52,983 bases of DNA from an uncultured Thermoanaerobaculum sp. (GCA_937934115.1 CALHAH010000046.1:1-52983); one strand, 5' to 3'. Positions 40,587 through 50,181 are shown, numbered from the stretch's first letter. The notes: a model not told the origin generated them from the letters alone. Made by a program: numbers and translations.

Positions 40587-41998
40587 GCACCGCACCGCAC
40601 TTAGACATCAACAAAGACTACGCCGAGCGTTACGGCTTTTCGGATCCGGTGGCGTACTTTGCCCGTACTCCCAAGGGCATCAACCACGAGGTGGTGGAGA
40701 TGATCTCGCGCCTCAAGGGTGAGCCTCAGTGGATGCGGGAGGCCCGCCACAAGGCTTTGGACATCTTCTTTGCCAAACCCATGCCTTCTTGGGGCAACCA
40801 GGAGCTTTTGGGGCGTATCGATTTCGAGGACATCACGTACTACGCCCGTGCCACCCAAAGACCAGAAACCTCCTGGGACGATGTGCCGGAAAACATCAAG
40901 CGTACCTTTGAGCGCTTGGGCATCCCCGAGGCGGAACGTAAGTTCCTCGCCGGGGTTTCCGCCCAGTACGAATCGGAAGTGGTGTACCACTCGGTGAAAA
41001 AAGAGCTGGAAGAGCAAGGGGTCATCTTCCTGGATATGGATTCCGGTTTGCGGGAGCACGAGGACATCGTGCGCCAGTACTTTGGCACGGTGATACCCCC
41101 CAACGACAACAAGTTTGCCGCTTTGAATACGGCCGTTTGGTCAGGGGGTTCTTTCATTTACGTGCCCCCCGGTGTGCATGTGGCCATTCCGCTGCAGGCG
41201 TACTTCCGCATCAACGCGGAACGCATGGGCCAGTTTGAGCGCACGTTGATCATTGCCGATGAGGGTGCCAAGGTCCACTACATTGAAGGCTGTACCGCGC
41301 CCGTTTACTCCTCCAGCTCCTTGCATTCGGCAGTGGTGGAGCTCATTGCCAAAAAAGGCGCCTACATTCGCTACACCACCATTCAAAACTGGTCCCACAA
41401 CGTGTACAACCTCGTAACCAAACGGGCCATGGCCTTTGAGGATGCGGTGGTGGAATGGGTGGACGGCAACTTAGGGTCGCTTTTAACCATGAAGTACCCC
41501 TGCGTGGTGCTGCGGGGGGAACGGGCCCATGGGGAAATCCTCTCCATTGCCTTTGCTGGACCCGGCCAGCACCAGGATGCAGGGGCTAAGGTGATCCACT
41601 TGGCACCCAACACCACCTCCAAGATTACGTCCAAGTCCATCTCCAAAGACGGCGGCCGCGCTTCCTACCGGGGCTTGGTGAAGATCCGCAAGGGGGCCCA
41701 CGGCTGCAAAACCACCGTGGAATGCGACGCGTTGCTCATTGGCGCAAAGGCCCGCACCGATACCTACCCCACCATGGAAATTGCCGAAGACGACGTGCGG
41801 GTGGAGCACGAAGCGCGCGTTTCCAAGCTGGGGGACGAGCAGCTCTTTTACCTGCGCTCTCGGGGGTTGAGCGAAGAACAAGCACGGCTCATGATCGTCA
41901 ACGGCTTCATTGAGCCTTTTGTCAAGGAACTACCCATGGAGTACGCGGTGGAGTTGAACCGGCTCATCGCTTTAGAAATGGAGGGCTCCGTTGGCTAG
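40583..41998 (+). CDS. sufB: Fe-S cluster scaffold protein SufB
   Basis: 471 residues, normal length. GTG 40583 overlaps the sufC stop as GTGA, with GGGAGGTGGAG upstream. Conserved blocks are [39 protein letters not shown] (cited as [17 protein letters not shown]) and the C-terminal [20 protein letters not shown], with [19 protein letters not shown]. It carries the nascent cluster together with SufD and receives sulfur persulfide from SufS/SufU. The EGC cysteine and the C-terminal beta-helix core are intact. Confidence 0.96.
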   Translation: MSTAPHLDINKDYAERYGFSDPVAYFARTPKGINHEVVEMISRLKGEPQWMREARHKALDIFFAKPMPSWGNQELLGRIDFEDITYYARATQRPETSWDDVPENIKRTFERLGIPEAERKFLAGVSAQYESEVVYHSVKKELEEQGVIFLDMDSGLREHEDIVRQYFGTVIPPNDNKFAALNTAVWSGGSFIYVPPGVHVAIPLQAYFRINAERMGQFERTLIIADEGAKVHYIEGCTAPVYSSSSLHSAVVELIAKKGAYIRYTTIQNWSHNVYNLVTKRAMAFEDAVVEWVDGNLGSLLTMKYPCVVLRGERAHGEILSIAFAGPGQHQDAGAKVIHLAPNTTSKITSKSISKDGGRASYRGLVKIRKGAHGCKTTVECDALLIGAKARTDTYPTMEIAEDDVRVEHEARVSKLGDEQLFYLRSRGLSEEQARLMIVNGFIEPFVKELPMEYAVELNRLIALEMEGSVG

Positions 41999-43268
41999 CA
42001 CCGCCCTACCTTGGACAACCCCTTTTGCCTCCCTTGGCGATCCCAGTCCCTTGAGCCACGCTTTGGGAGAGCCGGCCTGGCTTGCGGACTTTCGCCAAGG
42101 GGCCGCCGAACAGGCGCGGTTGGTGTCGCTTCCCAACCGCGCCCGTCACCTCTGGCGCTTTTCCAACCCCGAGCGGTTTTTACCAAACCAAGACCCCATG
42201 GAGTTGGTACCGGCGCCGGCACCGCCGCCTTGGCGCTTGGAAGAAGACCTGGCGGCGGCGGTGCTGCTTTCCAGCACTTCCGTGCAGGTTGTGCACCTCT
42301 CGCCGGAAGCCCAACGCGCCGGGGTGGTGGTGGCACCTCTAGGACACGCGCCGGTGCAGGAGTTTTTGGGCAAGGCCGTGCCCCCTCATCATGGGTTCTT
42401 AGAGGCTCTCAATGCCGCCGCTTTCCGTCCGGCGCTGGCCGTGCTGGTGCCAGCCAAAGTGAGGCTTGAAAAGCCCATTCGCCTGCGCCTGGTGGCTTCC
42501 GGGCTTTCCCTCCCCCGCGTTCTTGTGGTCTTGGGGGAAGAGGCCAGCGCTGAAATCGTGGAAGGGCACGTGGGTGGCAGCAAAGGTTCTCTGGTCTTGG
42601 GGGTGACCGAGGTCTTCGTGGGTGCAGGCGGGGAGCTTTGCTACGACCTGGTCCAGCGTTGGGAGCTTCCGGTCACCGGTCATCTCACCAGCCGCATCGT
42701 TTTGGGTGAAAACGCCAAGGCACAACTGGCCTTGGCATCCTTTGGGGGTGAAGCCACAAAGGTGGATACCGGGGTGGTGCTAGCCGGAAAGGGAGCGGAG
42801 GCGGAAACCTACGGGGTTGCTCTCGGCACCGGTACCCAGCACTTCGACCACCACACCGAGCACATCCACGCGGCACCTCAGTCGCACTCCAACTTGGACT
42901 TCAAAGTGGCCCTGGCGGGGCAAGCCCGCTCCGTGTACACGGGTCTTATCCGCATCGAGGAGCAGGCTTTCACCTGCGAAGCCTACCAGGAAAACCGTAA
43001 CCTCTTGTTGTCCGAGGAAGCGCGCGCCGAGTCCATACCGGAGCTGGAGATCCTCAACGAGGACGTGCGCTGTACCCACGGGGCCACGGTGGCACCGCTG
43101 GACGAGGAACAGGTCTTCTACCTCAAGAGCCGGGGCATCCCGCACCACCAAGCTTTGCGCCTCATCGTTTACGGCTTTTTAGACCAAACCCTGTCGCGGC
43201 TACCGGAGAAAACCCGCGAGAGGATTGAGGCGTTGGTGGCCGGTCGCCTGCACGGGGAGGTACTATGA
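41991..43268 (+). CDS. sufD: Fe-S cluster assembly protein SufD
   Basis: 425 residues starting at TTG 41991, 8 nt inside the sufB end, with GGAGGG at 5-6 nt spacing. The N-terminal helical part is variable. The C-terminal beta-helix has the SufD block [20 protein letters not shown] and [20 protein letters not shown], ending [19 protein letters not shown]. The family pattern of paired His and a late Cys ([10 protein letters not shown]) at the SufB interface is present. It forms the SufBC2D complex. Its stop overlaps sufS as ATGA. Confidence 0.93.
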   Translation: MASTALPWTTPFASLGDPSPLSHALGEPAWLADFRQGAAEQARLVSLPNRARHLWRFSNPERFLPNQDPMELVPAPAPPPWRLEEDLAAAVLLSSTSVQVVHLSPEAQRAGVVVAPLGHAPVQEFLGKAVPPHHGFLEALNAAAFRPALAVLVPAKVRLEKPIRLRLVASGLSLPRVLVVLGEEASAEIVEGHVGGSKGSLVLGVTEVFVGAGGELCYDLVQRWELPVTGHLTSRIVLGENAKAQLALASFGGEATKVDTGVVLAGKGAEAETYGVALGTGTQHFDHHTEHIHAAPQSHSNLDFKVALAGQARSVYTGLIRIEEQAFTCEAYQENRNLLLSEEARAESIPELEILNEDVRCTHGATVAPLDEEQVFYLKSRGIPHHQALRLIVYGFLDQTLSRLPEKTRERIEALVAGRLHGEVL

Positions 43269-44515
43269 AGGCCACCGCGGTGCCCACCGTCATCCGTCCC
43301 ATGCGCCTGGCCGAACGCTTCCCCATCTTGCAGCGCACCGTGCGGGGCCGGCGCCTGGTGTACCTGGACAACGCCGCCACCACCCAGAAGCCCCAAGAAG
43401 TACTGGACGCCCTCCACCACTTTTACACCCACACCAACGCCAACGTCCACCGCGGCGTCCACACCCTGGCCGAAGAGGCTACTGCCGCTTATGAGCATTG
43501 TCGGGAGCGCGTGGCCCACTTCCTCAACGCTCCTGATCCGCGCGGCGTTGTGATTCTCCGCAACACCACCGAAGCTATTAACCTCGTAGCCCAGTCCTGG
43601 GGCCGCAAGCTACAAGCGGGGGATGAGGTTATCGTTTCGGAAATGGAGCACCACTCCAACCTGGTGCCCTGGATCATGCTGGCCAAAGAGCGTGGCGTGG
43701 CTCTCAAGCACATCCCCATTACCCAAGATGGGGAGCTGGATCTGGTTTCCTACCGCAAGCTTCTCTCGCGCCGCACGCGGGTGGTAGCCGTGACCGGCAT
43801 GTCTAACGTCCTGGGTACCATCGTGCCCGTTGCCGAAGTTGCGGAAGAAGCCCACAAAGTGGGCGCTGTGGTGGTGGTAGACGGAGCGCAGCTCGTGCCT
43901 CACGAGCCCGTGGACGTTCGCACCTTGGGTTGTGACTTTCTGGCCTTTTCCGCCCACAAGATGTACGGGCCCACAGGTGTGGGCTTTTTGGTGGGAAAAC
44001 CTGAGCTTTTGGAAGCCATGGAACCCATTTTTGGCGGGGGCGAGATGATCCGCGAGGTGCATTTAGACCGTGCCACCTGGAACGACATTCCCCACAAGTT
44101 TGAAGCCGGCACCCCCAACATTGCCGACGCCGCCGCGTTTCCCGCTGCTTTGAACTTTATAGAAGAGCTCACCGTCGAAGCTATTCGCGCCCACGAGCGC
44201 GACCTCACCGCGTACGCTTGGGAAAAGCTGCAGAGCCTCGGTGGCCTTACCCTCCACGGCCCGGCGGATCCCCAACGCCGCGGCGCGCTCATTTCCTTTG
44301 TGGACGAACACATCCACCCTCACGACTTGGCCACGGTCCTGGACACCTACGGCGTAGCCGTCCGTGCCGGCCACCACTGCGCCCAGCCGCTCATGCGCAA
44401 GCTGGGGGTCGTGGCCACCGCCCGCGCCTCCTTTGCCGCGTACAACTCCCGTGAGGACGTGGACGCCCTGATCTTTGGCTTGCTGGCCGCCCGCAAGTAC
44501 TTCGGGCTCGCCTAG
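43265..44515 (+). CDS. sufS: Cysteine desulfurase SufS
   Basis: 416 residues, class V aminotransferase fold with pyridoxal phosphate. VYLDNAATTQKPQEVLDAL starts the fold, SEMEHHSNLVPW holds the cofactor-stacking His, FLAFSAHKMYGPTGVGFLVG contains the Schiff-base Lys, and RAGHHCAQPLM contains the persulfide Cys in the type II short-loop form. It takes sulfur from L-cysteine and hands it to SufU. The neighbouring SufU, rather than SufE, agrees with the Gram-positive-like type of SUF system. Confidence 0.96.
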   Translation: MKATAVPTVIRPMRLAERFPILQRTVRGRRLVYLDNAATTQKPQEVLDALHHFYTHTNANVHRGVHTLAEEATAAYEHCRERVAHFLNAPDPRGVVILRNTTEAINLVAQSWGRKLQAGDEVIVSEMEHHSNLVPWIMLAKERGVALKHIPITQDGELDLVSYRKLLSRRTRVVAVTGMSNVLGTIVPVAEVAEEAHKVGAVVVVDGAQLVPHEPVDVRTLGCDFLAFSAHKMYGPTGVGFLVGKPELLEAMEPIFGGGEMIREVHLDRATWNDIPHKFEAGTPNIADAAAFPAALNFIEELTVEAIRAHERDLTAYAWEKLQSLGGLTLHGPADPQRRGALISFVDEHIHPHDLATVLDTYGVAVRAGHHCAQPLMRKLGVVATARASFAAYNSREDVDALIFGLLAARKYFGLA

Positions 44516-44528
44516 GAGGATGCCGCCC

Positions 44529-45005
44529 ATGAGCTCGCGCCCGGAAGTGCCACTGGACGAGCTGTACCGCGAGGTGGTGATGGACCACTACCGCCGTCCT
44601 CGGGGACGGCAGCCGCTTTCTAAGGTGGACGTGGCTGCCAAAGGGTTCAACCCGCTGTGCGGCGACGAGGTGGAAGTGGCCTTGGAACTTTCCGGGGAAA
44701 CCATCGCCCAGGCCCAGGTGGTCAGCCGCGGCTGTGCCATTTGCACCGCTTCCGCTTCCATAATGGCCGAAATACTCCCCGGAAAATCCGTCACCCAAGC
44801 CGAAACCGACGCCGAGGAATTCCGCCAGGTCATGCACGGCAAGCCCTTCCCCCAGGACCGGGAGCTGGGCGATTTGGAAGCCTTGGAAGGCGTCAAGCAC
44901 TTCCCGGTGCGGGTGAAGTGCGCGCTTTTGCCGTGGATGACACTTAAAGATGCCATCGCCGCCTTCCGCCGCGGCGAAAGGCACGCGCAAACCACAACGG
45001 AGTAA
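44529..45005 (+). CDS. sufU: Zinc-dependent sulfurtransferase SufU
   Basis: 158 residues from ATG 44529, nine nt after AGGAGG; the frame is open into sufS and ATG 44520 overlaps the ribosome-binding site. IscU-like fold with LYREVVMDHYRRPRG. Three cysteines lie in FNPLCGDEVEV, GCAICTASASIM and VKCALLPW, with Asp in CGD as the extra zinc ligand of SufU. An insertion between the second and third Cys (about 20 residues, DAEEFRQVMHGKPFP) is typical of SufU and absent in IscU. It accepts persulfide sulfur from SufS. CAIC has an additional Cys where Bacillus SufU usually has CSIS, which may be worth attention. Confidence 0.93.
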   Translation: MSSRPEVPLDELYREVVMDHYRRPRGRQPLSKVDVAAKGFNPLCGDEVEVALELSGETIAQAQVVSRGCAICTASASIMAEILPGKSVTQAETDAEEFRQVMHGKPFPQDRELGDLEALEGVKHFPVRVKCALLPWMTLKDAIAAFRRGERHAQTTTE

Positions 45006-45009
45006 GACC

Positions 45010-45321
45010 ATGGAACTCACACCCGAAGCCATTAAAAAAGCCTTACAACCGGTGGTTGACCCGGAAATCGGTATTTCCGTGGTGGACTTGGGGCTCATCC
45101 GCGACATCCAAATAACCCCCGAGGGTGTGGTCACCGTGCGCATGACCCTCACCTCCCCCTTTTGTCCCGAAGGTCCCGCCATCGTCCAGGAGGTGGAGCA
45201 AACCGTGCGCTTTCTTCCCGGTGTGAAAGAAGCCGCGGTGGAGCTGGTATGGAGCCCCCCCTGGGATCCCCGCAGCGAAGCCTCTGACGAAGTCAAAGCC
45301 ATGCTGGGAATTTGGGAGTAA
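45010..45321 (+). CDS. sufT: SufT / MIP18-family (DUF59) Fe-S maturation factor
   Basis: 103 residues from ATG 45010, 4 nt after the sufU stop. DUF59 fold: VVDPEIGISVVDLGLIRDI, then MTLTSPFCPEGPAI with the conserved Cys, and a C-terminal V-x-L-VWSPPWDP block as in PaaD/SufT. It is needed for maturation of some Fe-S proteins. It is the last suf gene and is convergent with the next gene 15 bp away. A near-identical copy of its last 52 bp is found at 50192-50243. Confidence 0.92.
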   Translation: MELTPEAIKKALQPVVDPEIGISVVDLGLIRDIQITPEGVVTVRMTLTSPFCPEGPAIVQEVEQTVRFLPGVKEAAVELVWSPPWDPRSEASDEVKAMLGIWE

Positions 45322-45336
45322 CTCCCCCGTCCCGGC

Positions 45337-48309
45337 TTAGCGCGCCCGCACCAAACGCTTGAGGCCCGACGGCGTCACCAACGTGTACGTCCCGGGCAGC
45401 AGTGGACCCCACACCAAGTTGCCTCGCTCCCAGCTCGGTGCGGGCAAAAGCCAAGCCAAAGGGCAGGAAAGCTCGCTTAAAAGGCCAAGGGCTGCGTCCG
45501 GCGTGGGGTCCAGCTCCTCGCGAATCCACGCCTGACCCTCCAAAGAAAGCTCCACCAGGCGCGTTTCCTGTTCCCTGAGCGTAACGGCGGAAGTGCACCC
45601 CACTGGCCCCCCGTACGCTTTGGCGCATACTTGGTACTGGCCCGGCTGCAGACCGAAAAGCTCAAAGCTGCCGTCGGCATTAGCGTACACGGTGCGGGCG
45701 GCGGACCCGCAAAGGACCACAGGGGCACCGGCAACACCCGCTCCTGGGCTTACAACCTTTCCCTTTAACCCAGTTCGTGCTTGCGGACGGAGGACAATTT
45801 CCACCTCCACTGTCCCCCGTTCGGGAACCACCACCTGCACCCTTCCCGGAGCGTACCCCTCCCGCCGTGCCTGCACCCCCAAGGCACCGGCAACCATACC
45901 GGCAAGGTGGAAGTACCCTGTGCTGTCTGTTTCGCCCCCTGCCAAAACCTCCCCCGAAGCACGCATAACTTCCACGGCCACCTCTGGCAGCCCCGCGCCG
46001 TTTTCGTCCTTGACGCGACCGCAAAGGGCCCCGCCCGGGAAATCCAAAACCACAGTCGATTCTCCCTCTTCAGGAACAAAAACGGACAAGGGCGAGGTGG
46101 ACCGCTGCCCCAGTACCCAACGAACCTGCCACGTCCCCGCTTGCGCCGGTTCCAACACAAACGTGCCTTCATCTGTGACCGGGGCAGCCATGCCCGTTGC
46201 ATTGAGCCCAAAGAAACGTGGTTTCTCCCCGGGGCGATGCACCATGACCACTGGCCCCCGCGGGGGCACGTGCGGCGGCGCAAACACCACCTCACCCCCC
46301 GCCACAGGAACCCCACCCACCAACACCGTGCCCCGCACCCGTGGGTGCCGGCAGGAAACCGTCACGGCTTTTTCCTCCCCCTCTTCTCCCTCGGCCCACT
46401 GCTCTTTTTCGCAGCCTGGGGCGGTCACAACAAGGCGCCACCGACCCGGCGGAACGTGGGGGAACTCCACCGTGCCTTTTTCATTGGCCACACCCCGGAA
46501 CAGGGGTTCGTATTCATACGCCTTACCCTCCCCCACTTCCACTGGCGCCCAAGGGCGGGGGTGCAGCTGCGCGTCCACCACGTGCACGCGCAGGAAAAAC
46601 CCATGGCTTAACTCCAGGGTGCCCAGGTCAGCCCCACCGGGTTCCGGTTCCAAGCCGGAAAGCAGGAGGGGGGCAAAGTTTGGGGCTTCCACCACCAGGC
46701 GGTAACGGCGCTTTTGCAGGCCCGTCAAGGTAAACGTGCCGTCCGCACGGGTGAGGGTTTGACCCGCATGTATGACCTCGTGCGGGAGGCGGAACTCGGC
46801 GGGATCACCCGGTTCTGCTCGCACCCGGGCCCCCACCACCCCTTGGCCTGAAGCCTTTGCCACCACTCGTCCCCAAAAGCTCAAGCCCGCATCTAAGCGT
46901 GCCTCCGGAAGACGAACCACGCCTCCCGCTTCGCTTATGCGAGCCTCGGTGGCCAACGGTGTAAAACCGGGAACGCGCACTTCCACGCGGTAGGTCCCAG
47001 GCGGCAAACCTTCCCACCAAACCGTGGCTGGCTTTTCCGTCACCGAGCCCGCAAAGACCTGTAAGGTCTCGCCGTTTTCCACCAATGCGGCTTCGGCAAA
47101 GACACCCTCCCAAAGGTCGCCAACCACGGGCCATTCCAAGCGGGTGCCGCGCTGTAAGCGGAGGATCACCTGCTGTGTGCCCGGCTCCACCGCGACAGTT
47201 GCGGGCACAAACCCCTTGGCTTGCGCTGCCACCGTCACCAACTCCCAGGGAAGACCTTCCAAAAGAAACTCCCCACTGGGGCTCGTTTTCGCTTCTGCCC
47301 CATGCCCGCGCACAGAAGCCTCCACCACAGCTTCACCATCAAAGGCCAGAACCCTTCCCCTTAAGTCCCACCCAGGCTGGAGAGTCACGGTAATCGGCTC
47401 GCCCTGGGGAATGACCAGCTCTTGTTCCCACGCCGCCTTCCCCTGGGCCGCTACGCGCACCTTAACTTTGCCTTCCGCCAGTCCTTTGACAGTGCATACC
47501 CCGCTGGCTGCCGTAGTACATGCGCTTTCGTAGGGAAAGTTGCCCATCCCGGGCACCCTTGCCGTCACCGTGACTTTGGCGTTGGCCACGTCTTCTTTTT
47601 GCGCATCCTGCACGTGCACGGTGAGGGTCACACCCGGAGCGCAGGGCACGAGGTAGTTTTGCGGCGGCGTCCCGCGCACCACGTGTGGCTCGCAGCCCGG
47701 GCTTCGCACCACCACCACCGCTGCACCGGCAGGCGCTGGTATTTTGAGAATCCCCTCCTTTTCCGCTTGCACACACAAGGCCTTGGCCGAAAAAGGGGCA
47801 AACGTGCCCAGCTCCGCCCAGGGCGCAACACAGGCCTCTCCTGGCCCTCCCCCAGCCAAGCGCCAGGTAAGCACCTGTTCGCGCTCCAAGACCACGGTCA
47901 TCGACGCCTGGGCCCAGGTAAATTCTTTGGTTTTGTAACCTTCGGCGCCTAAGCGTACACGCAACGGTAAAGCCGCCTTCCAGGAAAGCCATTGATTTTT
48001 TTGTACCCAGTTCTGGCGCAACGTTGGGGGCGGAGCGTCCACAACCTCAATCCATCCGCTGGCCACCGGCCTGCCGCTCTGGGCGTCAACCACCGCCAGC
48101 TGCAGGTCAGACAGCGGGGGGACCGTCCACAGGGACCCCCCATCCCGTGCCCGCACCGGGAGGGTGTCGGCGCCCACTACCCACGGAGGAGAGGCACAGG
48201 CACTTTTAGGAAGGGAAAGCGTCGCAGAAGCACATGCCGTCTGGCCACAAAACCAGGAAAAACTTGCCAAGGGGAGCGTTGCGGCAAGCGTAAACGCACA
48301 AAAAGCCAT
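45337..48309 (-). CDS. Large exported protein with carboxypeptidase-regulatory-like repeats
   Basis: 990 residues. A signal peptide (FTLAATLPLASFSWF) leads into a Cys-rich head. The rest is a chain of about ten beta-sandwich repeats of roughly 70-90 residues with the CarboxypepD_reg / Ig-like pattern V-x-G-A-x-V ... G-x-F-x-L-x-G-L-x-x-G-x-Y-x-x-x-V-x-A-x-G-F. Examples are SPSGEFLLEGLPWELVTVAA, TLTRADGTFTLTGLQKRRYR and YANADGSFELFGLQPGQYQV. Several repeats contain paired cysteines, probably disulfides. No catalytic domain, transmembrane anchor or TonB plug was seen, so it is likely a periplasmic or surface structural protein. TTGGAG precedes ATG 48309. It lies 3 nt after the thioredoxin-like gene and belongs to the exported-protein operon. 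Confidence 0.75.
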   Translation of the reverse strand: MAFCAFTLAATLPLASFSWFCGQTACASATLSLPKSACASPPWVVGADTLPVRARDGGSLWTVPPLSDLQLAVVDAQSGRPVASGWIEVVDAPPPTLRQNWVQKNQWLSWKAALPLRVRLGAEGYKTKEFTWAQASMTVVLEREQVLTWRLAGGGPGEACVAPWAELGTFAPFSAKALCVQAEKEGILKIPAPAGAAVVVVRSPGCEPHVVRGTPPQNYLVPCAPGVTLTVHVQDAQKEDVANAKVTVTARVPGMGNFPYESACTTAASGVCTVKGLAEGKVKVRVAAQGKAAWEQELVIPQGEPITVTLQPGWDLRGRVLAFDGEAVVEASVRGHGAEAKTSPSGEFLLEGLPWELVTVAAQAKGFVPATVAVEPGTQQVILRLQRGTRLEWPVVGDLWEGVFAEAALVENGETLQVFAGSVTEKPATVWWEGLPPGTYRVEVRVPGFTPLATEARISEAGGVVRLPEARLDAGLSFWGRVVAKASGQGVVGARVRAEPGDPAEFRLPHEVIHAGQTLTRADGTFTLTGLQKRRYRLVVEAPNFAPLLLSGLEPEPGGADLGTLELSHGFFLRVHVVDAQLHPRPWAPVEVGEGKAYEYEPLFRGVANEKGTVEFPHVPPGRWRLVVTAPGCEKEQWAEGEEGEEKAVTVSCRHPRVRGTVLVGGVPVAGGEVVFAPPHVPPRGPVVMVHRPGEKPRFFGLNATGMAAPVTDEGTFVLEPAQAGTWQVRWVLGQRSTSPLSVFVPEEGESTVVLDFPGGALCGRVKDENGAGLPEVAVEVMRASGEVLAGGETDSTGYFHLAGMVAGALGVQARREGYAPGRVQVVVPERGTVEVEIVLRPQARTGLKGKVVSPGAGVAGAPVVLCGSAARTVYANADGSFELFGLQPGQYQVCAKAYGGPVGCTSAVTLREQETRLVELSLEGQAWIREELDPTPDAALGLLSELSCPLAWLLPAPSWERGNLVWGPLLPGTYTLVTPSGLKRLVRAR

Positions 48310-48312
48310 GGC

Positions 48313-48771
48313 CTACTCCAAGAAGTAATGCTCGAGATTACACACGGTGCCCCCAGAGGGGGGAAGGGTTTCGGCGCGCACCAGTAACCCTTTGCGGTTG
48401 CAAACCGCCAAAAAAGGCAGTGCAAAAGTCCCAAAAACCCGCGCAAACGCCTGCGGGGAAACGTTTACCAGGTAAGCCGCTTGCGGCACTTGGCTTTCCC
48501 ATGCGAGGTGTCTTTCGCCCACCACCAGCACCACCAAAGCTAGTTCGCCGCCCCGCTCTTGGTGCAAGCTTTTCAGGCTTGCAAGAACGGGAGCCAGGCA
48601 GCCAAAGCACGCGCCTGGCTTCACCGCCAACCACACCGTGAGCTTGTTCGGGAACGGTTGCCACCTTTTACCCTCCCGGTCCACCAGCGGCCACCGGGGA
48701 ACATTCCCACCACAAGCCAAAAAACTAAGGCAAAAAAGCTTCGCACAAGCGAGTAGGAGAACCGGCCGCAT
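48313..48771 (-). CDS. Thioredoxin-fold lipoprotein, small
   Basis: 152 residues. The N-terminus ends in a lipobox-like LSFLAC|GGN with Cys20, suggesting a lipoprotein. A thioredoxin-like domain follows, with the pair Cys55-x-x-Cys58 in KPGACFGCLAP preceded by a strand (LTVWLAV). ALPFLAVCNRKGLL near residue 125 matches the cis-Pro region of TlpA-like proteins, although the Pro context is unusual. It may reduce or isomerise disulfides in the cysteine-rich exported proteins encoded around it, which would make functional sense. The start lies 47 nt inside the upstream gene; a later start would lose the signal peptide. Family assignment is moderate. Confidence 0.65.
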   Translation of the reverse strand: MRPVLLLACAKLFCLSFLACGGNVPRWPLVDREGKRWQPFPNKLTVWLAVKPGACFGCLAPVLASLKSLHQERGGELALVVLVVGERHLAWESQVPQAAYLVNVSPQAFARVFGTFALPFLAVCNRKGLLVRAETLPPSGGTVCNLEHYFLE

Positions 48772-49735
48772 AGCTGTCCCTTACCAAAAAGAAAAAGGTT
48801 TTTGCCGTGCCCCTCACGGAAATCAAATAATCCCCAGCTTTGAGGGGCACCTTCACCTCCTCCGCCCCCAAAAAGAGGCCGTCAGGCACTCGGTAGATTT
48901 CCAAAAAAACCTTGGCGCTTGCCGGCGCGCGTACCAGCACCGCCACCTTACCCCCCGGTAAGCACTGTGGCGCTGAAACGTAGGATTGGCGGGAAAGCCA
49001 GGAAAAATACGCGTCGCGGTTGTAACGATCTTTTGGCCGCGAAGCCCAGTCCGGGGAGCGGAAAAGCTCACGCCGGCCGGCAAAACTTCCCACCAGCTGC
49101 CCTCGGCGGTCAGCCACAAAAAAGCGGTACTCCACCGGCGAAACAGCCACGAACTGGCCATTTCCCAGGGCACACACACCCCCTTCTTGGGCGTCCGACG
49201 CCTTTAGAAGCTCTTCCGCCGTGTCCGCAGCTACCACGGTTTTGAATTTTTTCTGGCTAAAAATAGAAAGCCAACCGTCAGCGCCACCCAAACTGCTGCC
49301 TATGCCACCGTAGAGCACCAAGGCGCCATCCTCCCAGGCGGGCGGGGCCTCCAGGAGAAATTCAGCCAACACCTCTGGTCGATCCCAAGCGTATTCGTTC
49401 CGCAAGGAATGATCGCGGCCAAAAAAGAGAAGGGCATACCTGCCACCGTCAAACACCCCGTACCCTTCCTCGGTGGCGAAAAGGTAAAAAGGCCGTTCGT
49501 ACTCACCACGCCTGCTCCCCATCTTGCCCACCTTTGCCACTTGCCTACCCGTGCTTCGCTGGTAACGCCAAAGGGCGGGGGTGCTGTGGTCAGCCACCAC
49601 CAACTCCGAGTCCAGAACCAGGGCATGAACCACCTCACCTGGTGGTGGGGTTAAGGCTTGACAGGAAGCATGTGCCGCCCAGGCGGCCGCAGCCGCCTGG
49701 GCCAGCAAGGAAACCCCCAAAAAAACCGCACTCAT
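48725..49735 (-). CDS. Exported 6-bladed beta-propeller-like protein
   Basis: 336 residues. A signal peptide (FLGVSLLAQAAAAAWAAHAS) is followed by strands with propeller character. LVLDSELVVADHSTPALWRY, VGKMGSRRGEYERPFYLF and YGVFDGGRYALLFFGRDHSL resemble NHL/6-bladed propellers, where a G-x-x-P-G-E-F/Y-x-x-P loop recurs. No catalytic residues are recognised. AGGGAG sits about 9 nt before ATG 49735. It lies 71 nt after the stop of a 51-residue secreted peptide gene and overlaps the lipoprotein gene by 47 nt. It is probably periplasmic or surface-located, and binding of a partner is more likely than enzymatic activity. Not recognised beyond the fold. Confidence 0.65.
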   Translation of the reverse strand: MSAVFLGVSLLAQAAAAAWAAHASCQALTPPPGEVVHALVLDSELVVADHSTPALWRYQRSTGRQVAKVGKMGSRRGEYERPFYLFATEEGYGVFDGGRYALLFFGRDHSLRNEYAWDRPEVLAEFLLEAPPAWEDGALVLYGGIGSSLGGADGWLSIFSQKKFKTVVAADTAEELLKASDAQEGGVCALGNGQFVAVSPVEYRFFVADRRGQLVGSFAGRRELFRSPDWASRPKDRYNRDAYFSWLSRQSYVSAPQCLPGGKVAVLVRAPASAKVFLEIYRVPDGLFLGAEEVKVPLKAGDYLISVRGTAKTFFFLVRDSYAAGSPTRLCEAFLP

Positions 49736-49806
49736 GGCAGCAGCTCCCTTAGCTTGTGATTATAAGACAGAGCAATCTCGCTTCGCGTCAACTCGCAGAC
49801 GTGCAT

Positions 49807-49962
49807 CTACGGCTTGCACATGTACAAACCGTTTTCGATGACGCGCGCGTCACTCTCCCCTGGGCTTAAGGTGAGGATCGCCCCACCCAGCAGGCTAGCC
49901 AGAAAGCCCACAAGGAGCGCTCGCTTACCCCAACGGCGTTTTCTGCCTTTGCCCTTGACCAT
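49807..49962 (-). CDS. Small exported peptide, 51 residues
   Basis: The reading runs from ATG 49962 to TAG 49807: a basic N-terminus (MVKGKGRKRRWGKR), a hydrophobic segment (ALLVGFLASLLGGAILTL) and a polar tail (SPGESDARVIENGLYMCKP) with one Cys near its end. This is a signal-peptide or membrane-anchor layout. AGGGAGG lies about 11 nt upstream. It is upstream of and co-oriented with the propeller gene. In Bacteroidota some propeller proteins are preceded by very short secreted peptides (NVEALA type); the arrangement here is similar, the sequence is not. Base composition and third positions look coding. It is easily missed by gene finders. Confidence 0.55.
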   Translation of the reverse strand: MVKGKGRKRRWGKRALLVGFLASLLGGAILTLSPGESDARVIENGLYMCKP

Positions 49963-49994
49963 TGCTTTCAAAGCCTCCCTTCTCTTTCGTATTC

Positions 49995-50008
49995 CGGGTC
50001 CGGACCCG
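49995..50008. repeat. 14-bp perfect palindrome upstream of the small-peptide gene
   Basis: CGGGTCCGGACCCG, symmetrical about 50001/50002, some 30 nt upstream of the peptide ribosome-binding site. It could be an operator or a small hairpin in the leader. Confidence 0.4.
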
Positions 50009-50032
50009 TTTGCGGTAAAGCTAGTTTTTTTT

Positions 50033-50038
50033 TGTCAA
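50033..50038 (-). promoter_or_regulatory. Perfect -35-like TTGACA upstream of the exported-protein operon
   Basis: TTGACA followed by an A8 tract and CTAG on the minus strand, upstream of the 51-residue peptide gene. No canonical -10 is found at 16-18 bp, so promoter activity is uncertain. In the rest of 49963-50390 I see no complete gene: only the palindrome, a copied sufT end and a possible gene remnant. Confidence 0.35.
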
Positions 50039-50181
50039 GCCCACGGTAAATGCAAGGAGCAACGCAGGCTTTGTAACACGCGCGCGGCAACAAGGGACCG
50101 TGACGGGGGTGTTCCTCACCAAAGGCTTAGAGGGCCTTCAAACCTGCCCGCAGACCACCCCGAGCCATGATCGGGGAAAAG

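Noticed and set aside
45593-46705. A 370-codon plus-strand frame opposite the large repeat protein
   Set aside because: Its composition (Thr, Pro, Ser, Arg) mirrors the Gly/Val-rich repeat gene. There is no ribosome-binding site and no recognisable domain.
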